64,000 nt of DNA, from assembly GCF_013085545.1 (NCBI RefSeq), contig NZ_CP039543.1, positions 1 through 64,000 on the forward strand, given 5' to 3'. Numbering within the stretch: position 1 is the first letter of the stretch; the number at the start of each line of letters is the position of its first letter. The DNA is from Oceanidesulfovibrio marinus (lineage in GTDB: Bacteria > Desulfobacterota > Desulfovibrionia > Desulfovibrionales > Desulfovibrionaceae). The notes below the pieces were generated by a model. It was given only the letters and a program-made list of their open reading frames with translations, was not told the DNA's origin and made no database searches. Below are positions 28,803 to 36,693 of the stretch, piece by piece. The position numbers and the translations under genes were made by a program.

Positions 28803-29552
28803 GTGATTGTAACGTTTGCCGAGGTGTGCTTGACTGCTGGCGCGCTTGCACTCGGCAGTATGGTGCAGGGGCTGGCTGGATTTGGTCTGACGATTGTTGC
28901 GCTTCCCATCATGAGCCTCATTCTGCCGATGAGGACAGGGACGCCGCTGTGTGTGCTCAGTGGGCTTGTCTGCTCCCTGCCGTTGCTGTTGCGGCTTCGG
29001 AAGGATTTCGACTGGAGGAAGTTGGCCCCGCTCACCCTGGGCAATGTGTTTGGTGTGATCATCGGGACGTTTGCGCTGGTTTACGTCCCGGAGGGCATCA
29101 TTCGCATGCTCATGGGCGCGTTCATCGTTTTTTTCAGTCTGCTTTTCCTGACGGTCCGTCTGCCTGTCATCCCCGTGAACCACTGGTGGGGGGTGCTCGT
29201 GGGAACGGCCGGCGCTGCCGTATCCGCCGCATTCGGCGGTGGAGGGCCCATCGTGACCGCATGGGTGGCGCTTCAGGGATGGAAACGTGATACGGTCAAA
29301 ACCACGCTGATAGCCTACTTCACGATAAGCTCGGGTATCGTGTCCACGGCGCATGCATTTGCGGGCCTGATCGACGCCAAGGTGCTGTTGCTCCTGGCGG
29401 CGAGTCTCGTGCCCATAGCCCTGGGCGCAGCAGGGGGGCTCACGCTCTACAAGTGCATCTCGACCAAGCAGTATACCCACTTTGTTTTCCTCTTCTTGAT
29501 AATCATGGGCATAATAATGTTTGCGAAGGGGTGGGGCATGGCCGTCCACTGA
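28803..29552 (+). CDS. Sulfite exporter TauE/SafE family protein
   Basis: 249 residues with seven to eight hydrophobic segments. Starts with GTG at 28803, 3 bp behind the Dabb stop. Two similar halves carry the family motifs GSMVQGLAGFGLTIVALPIM in the first and AAVSAAFGGGGPIVTAWVALQG in the second. Members export sulfite, sulfoacetate or other organosulfur anions; the substrate cannot be told from sequence. A hairpin repeat and then a bidirectional terminator follow. Confidence 0.85.
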   Translation: MIVTFAEVCLTAGALALGSMVQGLAGFGLTIVALPIMSLILPMRTGTPLCVLSGLVCSLPLLLRLRKDFDWRKLAPLTLGNVFGVIIGTFALVYVPEGIIRMLMGAFIVFFSLLFLTVRLPVIPVNHWWGVLVGTAGAAVSAAFGGGGPIVTAWVALQGWKRDTVKTTLIAYFTISSGIVSTAHAFAGLIDAKVLLLLAASLVPIALGAAGGLTLYKCISTKQYTHFVFLFLIIMGIIMFAKGWGMAVH

Positions 29553-29594
29553 CGTCAGGCGGCTTTCCTGGCCAGGGGGAGCAATCTTCGAATC

Positions 29595-29655
29595 CCAGAA
29601 TAGGATCAAGGGAGCATTGCCCCTTGCGGGGTGTTCGAGGAGCAGCGCCCCTCGG
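29595..29655. repeat. Intergenic hairpin repeat, module A (degenerate)
   Basis: CAGAATAGGATCAAGGGAGC...GCCCCTTGCGGGG followed by GTTCGAGGAGCAGCGCCCCTCGG, the same order and orientation as at 28381 with several substitutions. Flanks the TauE gene together with that copy. Confidence 0.7.
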
Positions 29656-29686
29656 CTCCACCACATAAAAAATAGTTCTTCAGACA

Positions 29687-29726
29687 ACAAACGGCCCGGT
29701 TCGCAGTTGCGATCCGGGCCGTTTGT
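29687..29726. terminator. Bidirectional terminator between the TauE gene and rfbD
   Basis: Perfect 13-bp stem ACAAACGGCCCGG (29687-29699) / CCGGGCCGTTTGT (29714-29726) with a 14-nt loop. It serves the convergent TauE and rfbD genes. Confidence 0.85.
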
Positions 29727-29777
29727 TCTGTCCAATAATCGAGACAGAACGTCTATCTTTCTGGACAGGGTGCCGCC

Positions 29778-30659
29778 TTACTCGACAGCTCCCAGATCCT
29801 TGAACACATACTCGCGCAGCGCCTGGACCCAGGCTCTGGGCGTGGTGCCGGTCTTGTTTGTGAAGGCCTCGGTGCTGAGCACGGAGTAGGGCGGGCGGTG
29901 TGCTTTTTGCGGGTACTCGGACGAGGGGATGGCGCGGACGGCGCAGGAGAGGCCGGCCAGGTGCACGGCCTCGGCCGCCAGCTCGCACCAGCTTGCCTGG
30001 CCGGAGTTGACCATATGGTAGATGCCCTCGCCGCCGGCGTCGACCAGCTCCAGGGAGTAGCGCGCGAGATCCGGCGTGTAGGTGGGCGAGCCGATCTGGT
30101 CGTGGACCACGTTCAGGCTGTCGCGGTCCTTGGCCAGGTTCAGGATGGTCTGCACGAAGTTCTTGCGTCCGGGGCCGAAGAGCCAGGCCGTGCGCAGGAT
30201 CAGGGCGCCGGGCGCCTCGGTGGCGAGCAGGGCCTTTTCCCCGTCCAATTTCGACTTGCCGTACACGCACAGGGGGTTGGTCTCGTCCGTCTCCACGTAG
30301 GGCATCTGCTTGCGGCCGTCAAAGGCGAAGTCCGTGGAGTAGTGGACCAGCTTGAAGCCCTGCTTCTTGGAGATGCGGCCCAGGGATGCGGGCAGCTTCT
30401 TATTCAGCTCGCACGCCTTGTCCTTTTCGTCCTCGGCAAGGTCCACGGCGGTGTAGGCGATGGCGTTGAACACCACGTCCGGCGCGTGGCCGGCCAAGTA
30501 CTCGTCCAGGGCGGAGCAGGTGGTCACGTCCACGTCGTCCCTGCTCTGGGCTACGACCTCCCAGCCTGCCTTGTTCAGAACGTTGACCAGGGCCTGGCCG
30601 AGCATGCCTGTGACGCCGCCGAGCACGACGGCGCGTTTGGCGGTGTTCGCATCGGTCAT
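29778..30659 (-). CDS. rfbD: dTDP-4-dehydrorhamnose reductase
   Basis: 293 residues from the ATG at 30657-30659, which overlaps the rfbB stop (ATGA). It reduces dTDP-4-dehydro-L-rhamnose to dTDP-L-rhamnose with NAD(P)H. Seen: the nucleotide-binding VVLGGVTGMLGQALV, the short-chain reductase Tyr-x3-Lys (YGKSK) and STDFAFDG, plus the substrate loop near DQIGSPTYTPDLA. It supplies rhamnose for surface polysaccharide. rfbA and rfbC, which complete the pathway, are not in this window. Confidence 0.92.
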   Translation of the reverse strand: MTDANTAKRAVVLGGVTGMLGQALVNVLNKAGWEVVAQSRDDVDVTTCSALDEYLAGHAPDVVFNAIAYTAVDLAEDEKDKACELNKKLPASLGRISKKQGFKLVHYSTDFAFDGRKQMPYVETDETNPLCVYGKSKLDGEKALLATEAPGALILRTAWLFGPGRKNFVQTILNLAKDRDSLNVVHDQIGSPTYTPDLARYSLELVDAGGEGIYHMVNSGQASWCELAAEAVHLAGLSCAVRAIPSSEYPQKAHRPPYSVLSTEAFTNKTGTTPRAWVQALREYVFKDLGAVE

Positions 30660-31678
30660 GAGCGCTCTCCGTACCACTTTTTCATGAACTCGAGGTAGGC
30701 GCCACTGCGCACGTTGTCGAGCCACTCGCGGTTGTCGCGGTACCAGTCGATGGTTTCCTTCAGGCCGCGTTCAAAGGTGTACTCCGGCTCGAAGCCGAGC
30801 TCTTTCTGGGCGTAGGAGTAATCCATGGCGTAGCGCAGGTCGTGGCCGGGCCGGTCCTTCACATAGCTGATGAGCGAGTCCGGTTTGCCAAGGGTGGAGA
30901 GCATGGTGCGCACCACCTCGATGTTCTGCTTCTCGGCGTTGCCGCCGAAGTTGTAGACCTTGCCGGGCTTGCCCTTGCGCAGGGTGAGGTCCACGCCGCG
31001 GCAGTGGTCGCGCACGTAGATCCAGTCGCGCACGTTCTTGCCGTCGCCGTACACGGGCAGGGGCTCGTCGTTCTCGGCCTTGGTGAACATGAGAGGGATG
31101 AGCTTTTCCGGGAACTGGTACGGCCCATAGTTGTTGGAGCAGCGGGTGATGGCCACAGGGAAGCCGTACGTCTCGAAGTAGGCGCGGCAGAAGAGATCGG
31201 CCGAGGCCTTGGAGGCGGAGTAGGGGCTGTTGGGCGCCAGCGGGGTCTCTTCGGTGAACTTGCCGTCCGGGCCCAGGGTGCCATAGACTTCGTCCGTGGA
31301 GACATGCACGAACCGTTCGAGCCCGGCGCGGCGCGCACACTCCAGCAGGTTCTGCGTGCCCTGGACGTTGGTGGTGACAAACGGCGAGGGGTCGTTGATG
31401 GACCGGTCCACATGGCTCTCGGCCGCAAAGTTCACCACGGCCTCGATCTTGTGCTCCTCAATGATCCGGCTGACCGTCTCGGGATCATTGATGTCGCCGT
31501 GCTCGAAAAAGTACCGGACGCCGCCGTGCGCATCCTCCAGGGGCTTCACGCTCAAGGGGTTGCCCGCGTACGTGAGCTTGTCGAGGTTGACGACGTAGAC
31601 ATCCGGGTCGGTCTCGAACAAATAGTAGAGGAAGTTGGCGCCGATAAAGCCGCACGCTCCGGTGACAAGAAGTCGCAT
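30656..31678 (-). CDS. rfbB: dTDP-glucose 4,6-dehydratase
   Basis: 340 residues. It converts dTDP-glucose to dTDP-4-dehydro-6-deoxyglucose. Seen: N-terminal TGACGFIGANFLYYL for NAD, the catalytic VHVSTDEVYG, the YSASKASAD Tyr-x3-Lys and NNYGPYQFPEKLIP, all characteristic of RfbB/RmlB. Translation is coupled to rfbD by the ATGA overlap. A 147-bp region with AT-rich stretches (31679-31825) precedes it and can hold the promoter. The two genes make dTDP-sugar precursors, probably for LPS or EPS. Confidence 0.95.
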   Translation of the reverse strand: MRLLVTGACGFIGANFLYYLFETDPDVYVVNLDKLTYAGNPLSVKPLEDAHGGVRYFFEHGDINDPETVSRIIEEHKIEAVVNFAAESHVDRSINDPSPFVTTNVQGTQNLLECARRAGLERFVHVSTDEVYGTLGPDGKFTEETPLAPNSPYSASKASADLFCRAYFETYGFPVAITRCSNNYGPYQFPEKLIPLMFTKAENDEPLPVYGDGKNVRDWIYVRDHCRGVDLTLRKGKPGKVYNFGGNAEKQNIEVVRTMLSTLGKPDSLISYVKDRPGHDLRYAMDYSYAQKELGFEPEYTFERGLKETIDWYRDNREWLDNVRSGAYLEFMKKWYGERS

Positions 31679-31825
31679 AGGTATAATACCTCGTATGAGA
31701 TGAAGGGATTTTCAATTCGGGGTAGGCGGCTTTGCTCATATACGTTCAGCGTGCCATGGTCAATGTGACAAGGAAATGTCAAAAAGCACTTGCATCCCAT
31801 GGCTGAAATCCTTATGTACTCCCTC

Positions 31826-31901
<76 letters not shown>

Positions 31902-31914
31902 CTCAATGACCGCC

Positions 31915-31941
31915 AGGCCGGCTTCTCAGCCGGCCTTTTTT
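31915..31941 (+). terminator. Rho-independent terminator of tRNA-Val
   Basis: Perfect 9-bp stem AGGCCGGCT (31915-31923) / AGCCGGCCT (31928-31936) with a TCTC loop and a T-run behind. Confidence 0.92.
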
Positions 31942-32042
31942 ATGCCTCCTGCGGGCCCGGGCGCTGCCCCTCATACTCCCCGCCAGGGGAATAACGTCCA
32001 CCGCGAAACGCGAGAGACATTTCCAGTTCTCCTGCTTTTCTT

Positions 32043-32087
32043 CCCACCAAAAATGACGCGCCCCGACCGGGGGTGATCCGGTCGGGG
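32043..32087 (-). terminator. Probable terminator of the GntR-led catabolic operon
   Basis: Stem CCCCGACCGG (32061-32070) / CCGGTCGGGG (32078-32087) with a GGGTGAT loop. Read on the minus strand it is followed by CGCGTCATTTTTGG. A nearly identical sequence with the same T-run lies at 44901-44925. Confidence 0.6.
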
Positions 32088-32133
32088 GCCAAATGAGTCG
32101 TTGCGCTTTATGGGCTGACGACGATTTTGCAGC

Positions 32134-32832
32134 TTACGAGGAAGGAAAGGTAATCGGGGGCCGGTTGAAGCTGGAGAGGTGCCCTTTGCTGAAGTACTCG
32201 CTCAGGCTGGTGAACGTGATTTGCAGGTGCATCTTGAGAACCTTCAGCGCCTCGTCGACGTTCTTCTGTTCGCAGAAGGAGAGGATGGCCTGGTGCTCGT
32301 GTATTGTGGACTCCCTGTACCGTTGGGGGTCCATGGAGAAGAACCAGCGGAGGTAGCGCTCGCTTGTGGTGTGGAGCATGCGCAAGATGCGCAGGGTCTG
32401 CGCCCTGTTGCACGGCGCGCAGAGTGCATAGTGGAAGGCCAGGCCGTTGTGCACGCCATCCTCGACAGCCTCGCTCGATCCCTCAAGGAAGCCGCGCGCC
32501 GTATCCAGATCTTCCTCTGTGAGCACGGGGATGGAGAGCTGCAGGGCCGAAGACTCTATGAAAAGGCGCAGCTCGAACGTCTCCAGCGCCTCCTCCGATG
32601 AGAGGGGCGTGACCATGGTTCCCCGGTTGGGGTATATGACGAGCAGCCCTTCGCTTTCTAGTTGTGTGAAAGCCTCGCGAACCGGGGTGAGGCTTACGCC
32701 GAGGCGGTTGGCGATCTGTTCCTGGATGAGGGGCGTTCCGGGTTTGAACTCACCCCGAAATATGGAGTCCCGTAGACTGTCCGCCGCCAGCTTCTTGGCG
32801 GTTTTCCCCCCTTTTGCCTGCCGTGGTGCCAT
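32134..32832 (-). CDS. GntR-family transcriptional regulator (FadR/FCD subfamily)
   Basis: 232 residues. A winged helix-turn-helix (about 12-75: LRDSIFRGEFKPGTPLIQEQIANRLGVSLTPVREAF split by the wing) precedes an all-helical FCD ligand domain, with metal-type His/Asp residues in HYALCAPCNRAQ and HEHQAIL. Such regulators bind organic acids or sugar acids and usually repress the adjoining catabolic operon. It is the last gene of the minus-strand operon, 7 bp after the DUF2877 stop, so it is probably co-transcribed and may control the promoter near 44530-44558. Confidence 0.9.
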   Translation of the reverse strand: MAPRQAKGGKTAKKLAADSLRDSIFRGEFKPGTPLIQEQIANRLGVSLTPVREAFTQLESEGLLVIYPNRGTMVTPLSSEEALETFELRLFIESSALQLSIPVLTEEDLDTARGFLEGSSEAVEDGVHNGLAFHYALCAPCNRAQTLRILRMLHTTSERYLRWFFSMDPQRYRESTIHEHQAILSFCEQKNVDEALKVLKMHLQITFTSLSEYFSKGHLSSFNRPPITFPSS

Positions 32833-32839
32833 TGATACT

Positions 32840-33790
32840 CTACCTTGTCGGCAGGAAATGCCGATGTCCAGGGTTATTCACTGTTTGCCACGCCACCAAC
32901 ATGATGCCCAGCAGGAACCCTTGCCCCGACGAGTGGCCGACTCCCAGAAGCGAGCGCAGGGAGGAGACCCTGTCCGGGCTGGCCGGGCGCGCATGGCGAC
33001 GGCCGAAGAGCTGGCGCATTACGCGGAGCAAAAGGATAAACGATTCCCCTTTCGCCGCGCTCTTCAAAAAAGCGGCGCTTTGCGGCGTAGTGCGGGAACT
33101 GCAGAGTTCCTGTATGGCGAGTGACATATTTTCGCGTACCGGGCGCAAAAAAGGAAAGTTTCTTTCGAGCTCACGCGCTGCGACCATCGCTCCACAGATA
33201 ATATCGTCACCAAGCGGCGTCAGCCCCGGTCCCAGTCCCAGAAGATCATGCAGCATCCGCCGGGCCGAAGCTTGATCGCCTTGATTTTTACAATATTCCG
33301 CCATGTTTCGCAATGGGTTCCACAGCGCACGGGCCCACACGTCCGCAAGCTCGGGGGGGGCCTCTCCTCCCCCATTCAGGACCGGCAGGTGGTTCGCAAG
33401 AAGCATCGCGCTTCCCGATCCAAGGGCAGTTGCCGACCGCACCAGCCGTTCCAGGCGGAGCGGCAAGTGCTCGATGTCCAGCGAGAAATCAACGGGCTGC
33501 GGGGTCGGCGCGTTCGCGCAATCAACAACAATCCCAAGATGATGAAAGCACAGTAATTCTCCGCTGCAATGCAGTGGGCTCCCGGCTCGCGCTCCGGTCA
33601 ATGGGGCAAGGCTGGCGAGGAGAATGCCGAACGGCACGACCTCCTCGCCGGCTTCCTGCACCAGTAATATGTCGTCTCCAAAACGGCAGTATACGCCTTT
33701 GCTATGGCTGCTCAGCACGCATCCGCTCTTGCAGGGGCCCAGCACCCGCCGGGCGGTGGGGCCCAGGGCCACGCCTGCCAGACGAAGCAT
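32840..33790 (-). CDS. DUF2877 protein (AllH-like carbamoyltransferase component)
   Basis: 316 residues from the ATG at 33788-33790, which has AGGCGAG about 8 nt upstream; a TTG at 33832 would overlap the previous gene. Conserved DUF2877 segments are LGLGPGLTPLGDDIICGAM and the C-terminal VGHSSGQGFLLGIM. In allantoin catabolism DUF2877 (AllH) joins FdrA (AllF) and DUF1116 (AllG) to move the carbamoyl group of oxalurate to phosphate. Here it is seven genes from FdrA, next to the regulator. Its presence with both partners suggests a complete complex, but the substrate may differ. Confidence 0.82.
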   Translation of the reverse strand: MLRLAGVALGPTARRVLGPCKSGCVLSSHSKGVYCRFGDDILLVQEAGEEVVPFGILLASLAPLTGARAGSPLHCSGELLCFHHLGIVVDCANAPTPQPVDFSLDIEHLPLRLERLVRSATALGSGSAMLLANHLPVLNGGGEAPPELADVWARALWNPLRNMAEYCKNQGDQASARRMLHDLLGLGPGLTPLGDDIICGAMVAARELERNFPFLRPVRENMSLAIQELCSSRTTPQSAAFLKSAAKGESFILLLRVMRQLFGRRHARPASPDRVSSLRSLLGVGHSSGQGFLLGIMLVAWQTVNNPGHRHFLPTR

Positions 33791-33809
33791 GCCGCTCGCC
33801 TGATAGCGG

Positions 33810-35432
33810 TCAGGCGCTTTGACGCTTGGCAAACTGCATATCCTGGTCTTGCTTACGCACGATTACATTGACGCCTTGCCAATCCTCTGCGCGGTCGGGG
33901 AAATCCTCGCGGAAATGCGCCCCGCGGCTCTCCGTACGCAGGCTGGCCGAGCCGATCATCATCCGGGCCGTCAGCAGCATGTTCCAGAGCGAACAGAGCT
34001 GTCCGGCCTCCCTGGCCTGGGAAACCGAGCACTGCGTGGCCGCGGCTTCCAGCTCCTCCAGCTTCCGGGCGGCCTGGGCAAGCCCCGATTCGGTGCGGAT
34101 GATGCCCACCTGGGCCTGCATGAGCTCCCGCAGAGCCTCGCGCAAGAGACCCGGCGATTCGCCGTTTTGCCTGGCGCGGGCCGCATCCAGAAAGTCGGAG
34201 CCCTCGCGCGCCAGATCCAGGACGCGGGTTTCCGTGGCTATGGGCAGGTCGGCGTATTGGGACGCCAGGGTCGAGCCAACGACCTTGCCGAAGACCAGGG
34301 CCGAGGCCCCGCCGTCTCCGCCGATGCGGTTGGCCCCGTGCACGCCGCCCAGGATCTCGCCGGCGGCGAACAGGCCGGTCACCGCGGTGGCGCAGTCCGG
34401 CTGGGCCACAACGCCGCCCAGGAAGGTGTGGGCCGAAGGCGCCATCTGCGCCGGCTCCTTGCTGATGTCGATGCCCCCGCGCAACGCCGGTTCGTAGAAG
34501 ATCGCGTGGTTTTCCTTCACCAGGCTTTCCGGAAGCATGGTGACGTCGTACCAGACGCCGCCGGCAGGCGTGCCCCGGCCTTCCTGGATCTCTCGATGGA
34601 TGCGGCGCGAGAGCTCGTCCTTCTGAATCGAGCTGAAATCCGTCACAAACTGTTCCTGGTTGGCGTTGCGGAGCTCCGCCCCTGCCTTGAGCAGCGTGGT
34701 GGGCACCAGGCTGCCCCGGATGGCGTCCGGCGTGACGAATCCGCAGGGTTCGAACTGCAGGAACTCCATGTCCACCAGGTCGAGCCCGGCGCGGTAGGCC
34801 ATGGCCATGCCGTCGCCGGTGATGTCCGCCGGGTACGTGGAAAAGGCGTGGATGCGGCCGGAGCCGCCCGTGGTCAGCAGCACGGCGCGGCACTTGAACA
34901 CCTGCAACTCGCCGCTGTCCACGTCGATGCCCAACGCGCCGCATACTGCGCCCTTGTCCAGCAGCAGATCGAAAATCATGACGCCGCGTATGGATTGCAC
35001 TTCCTGATCCGACAACTGGCGGCGCAGCTTCTTCAGTATCTCCACGCCGGTCATGCACCGGTAGTGGTGCACCAGACGCGGATAGCTGGTGCCCAGTGCC
35101 TGCAGGGGGATGCAGCGGCCGGTGACGTCCTTTTTCAGGGGGACGCCCATGATGTCCAGGTCTGGGACGATCTCCTCGGTACCCTGGGCAAATACCCGGG
35201 CCAGGGCGGGGTTGTTCACCCCCTGGCCGCTGGCGTTGATGTCCGCCAGCACCAGGTCTGCAGAATCGCCAGGCAGCACGGGCGCGCTGAACCCCATGAT
35301 GTCCGGGCTGCCACCGGTGCCCAGGCTCACGATGCACACCCGGGCTCCGGCTCGGGCTGCGGTCAGAGCTCCCCGCATGCCGGCGATGCCGGATCCAATG
35401 ACCAGGACATCAGTTTCGTGATGAATAGTCAC
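33810..35432 (-). CDS. FAD-dependent oxidoreductase, fumarate reductase/L-aspartate oxidase family
   Basis: 540 residues. The FAD fold begins with VLVIGSGIAGMRGALTAARAG; TTGGSGRIHAFSTYP ADITGDGMAMAYRAG (one gap) and HGANRIGGDGGASALVFGK are family motifs, the last with the His-Ala-Asn-Arg substrate contact. The C-terminal helical domain matches succinate dehydrogenase/NadB. It overlaps the kinase stop by 23 bp. The family reduces or oxidises C4-type acids at the C=C bond, so it may act on an unsaturated product of the dehydratase. No iron-sulfur or membrane partner is adjacent, so it may be soluble. Confidence 0.85.
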   Translation of the reverse strand: MTIHHETDVLVIGSGIAGMRGALTAARAGARVCIVSLGTGGSPDIMGFSAPVLPGDSADLVLADINASGQGVNNPALARVFAQGTEEIVPDLDIMGVPLKKDVTGRCIPLQALGTSYPRLVHHYRCMTGVEILKKLRRQLSDQEVQSIRGVMIFDLLLDKGAVCGALGIDVDSGELQVFKCRAVLLTTGGSGRIHAFSTYPADITGDGMAMAYRAGLDLVDMEFLQFEPCGFVTPDAIRGSLVPTTLLKAGAELRNANQEQFVTDFSSIQKDELSRRIHREIQEGRGTPAGGVWYDVTMLPESLVKENHAIFYEPALRGGIDISKEPAQMAPSAHTFLGGVVAQPDCATAVTGLFAAGEILGGVHGANRIGGDGGASALVFGKVVGSTLASQYADLPIATETRVLDLAREGSDFLDAARARQNGESPGLLREALRELMQAQVGIIRTESGLAQAARKLEELEAAATQCSVSQAREAGQLCSLWNMLLTARMMIGSASLRTESRGAHFREDFPDRAEDWQGVNVIVRKQDQDMQFAKRQSA

Positions 35433-36654
35433 TGACGGTTCCTCCTTGTTGCTCCGCCAGGCAACGCAGGGTTTCTCGCGCCACGATGAACTCCTCGTTG
35501 GTGGGGATCCGGTAGACCGCCACCTGAGAGCCGGGCGCGGAGATGCAGCGCTCCCCGTCGGGGTTGTCGTTCAGCCGGTCGTCCAGCTCGATCCCGAGCA
35601 CGTCCATGTCCGCGCAGACATCCCGGCGGATTCGGGCGGAGTTTTCACCGATGCCGCCGGTGAAGGCCACGACATCCAGCCCGTTCATGACCGCGGCGAA
35701 CGCGCCCAGGTACTTTTTGATCTCGTGCACGAAGTGGGCAATGGCCAGATGCGCCCGTGGGTTGGTCGCCTCCTGCTCCTCCAGGTCGCGCATGTCTCCG
35801 GAAAGGCCGGATATGCCGGCCAGGCCGCTTTGCGTCACCAGCACGTCCAGGATTTCCTGCAGGCTCTTCCCTGTTTTTTCCATGAGATACGGCAGGGCAA
35901 AGGGATCCAGGTCGCCGCTGCGCTTGGCCATGGGCAGGCCACTCTGCGTGGTGAAGCCCATGCTGGTGGCCACGCAGACGCCGTGCTGCACGGCAGCCAG
36001 CGAGGAGCTTCCGCCGAGATGGCAGACGAGCACCCGCAGATCCTCCAGGGGGTGTCCGTGCAGCTCTGCGGCGCGTTCGCTCACATAGCGATGTGACGCG
36101 CCGTGGAAGCCGTAGCGCCGGACGCCGAGCTGCTCGGTCCAGGCGTAGGGCAGGCCGTACACGCTGGCGTAGTCCGGCATGTCCCGGTGGAAGGCGGTTT
36201 CGAAGGCCCCGACCAGCGGCGTGTCCGGCAAAAGGCGCTGGAACTCGCGGATGGCCTGGATGTAGGGCGGGTTGTGCGCCGGCATGACCCGGGAGAAGTC
36301 CTCCATGCAGGCCAGGACGTGCTCGGTGATGCGCGCGCTCGTTCGCAGTGAATAGCCGCCGTGCACGACCTTGAACCCCACCCCGGCCACCTCGTTGATG
36401 TCGCGGAGTACGGGCGGCGTGGCCCCCGCGCCTTTCACCAGCATGTCCAGCATGGCGGAGATGGCCTGTATGGTTCCCTGGCTGGTGTCCAGCTTGCAGG
36501 AGCCCTTGTGCCTGCCTGTCTGCCAGGAGTAGGGCGAGGCCGCGCCGCCGATGCGCTCGATGTAGCCCCGCGTCAGGGTGTCGCCGCCGGGCATTTGCAG
36601 AAGGCGGTACTTCAACGAGGTACTGCCTATGTTGACCACGAGAATATAGGACAT
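35410..36654 (-). CDS. Acetate-kinase-family kinase with altered active site
   Basis: 414 residues, full length for AckA. The ASKHA fold is clear: VVNIGSTSLKY (7-16), HNPPYI (127-132), YGFHGASHRYV, RSGDLDP, FTGGIGEN and the C-terminal IPTNEEF. Compared with Methanosarcina acetate kinase, Asp148 aligns with Glu152 (GAFETAFH), Arg91 aligns with Lys95 (GFKVVHGG), and the HLGNG motif is HLGGS (212-216). His184, Arg245 and Glu387/388 are kept. It would make ATP from an acyl- or carbamoyl-phosphate or a related species. A plain acetate kinase cannot be excluded, but operon context suggests a dedicated substrate. It overlaps the FAD gene by 23 bp. Confidence 0.8.
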   Translation of the reverse strand: MSYILVVNIGSTSLKYRLLQMPGGDTLTRGYIERIGGAASPYSWQTGRHKGSCKLDTSQGTIQAISAMLDMLVKGAGATPPVLRDINEVAGVGFKVVHGGYSLRTSARITEHVLACMEDFSRVMPAHNPPYIQAIREFQRLLPDTPLVGAFETAFHRDMPDYASVYGLPYAWTEQLGVRRYGFHGASHRYVSERAAELHGHPLEDLRVLVCHLGGSSSLAAVQHGVCVATSMGFTTQSGLPMAKRSGDLDPFALPYLMEKTGKSLQEILDVLVTQSGLAGISGLSGDMRDLEEQEATNPRAHLAIAHFVHEIKKYLGAFAAVMNGLDVVAFTGGIGENSARIRRDVCADMDVLGIELDDRLNDNPDGERCISAPGSQVAVYRIPTNEEFIVARETLRCLAEQQGGTVSDYSSRN

Positions 36655-36693
36655 CGAAGTTCCTTATTCGAAACACGTCGTAGCGACGCGGGA

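Noticed and set aside
31963-31996. Additional copy of the part B repeat near tRNA-Val
   Set aside because: Only a short CGCCAGGGGAAT match; no palindrome partner, so it may be chance or a remnant.
33819-35435. 538-codon plus-strand open frame over the FAD gene
   Set aside because: Antisense to an intact FAD protein; compositional shadow.
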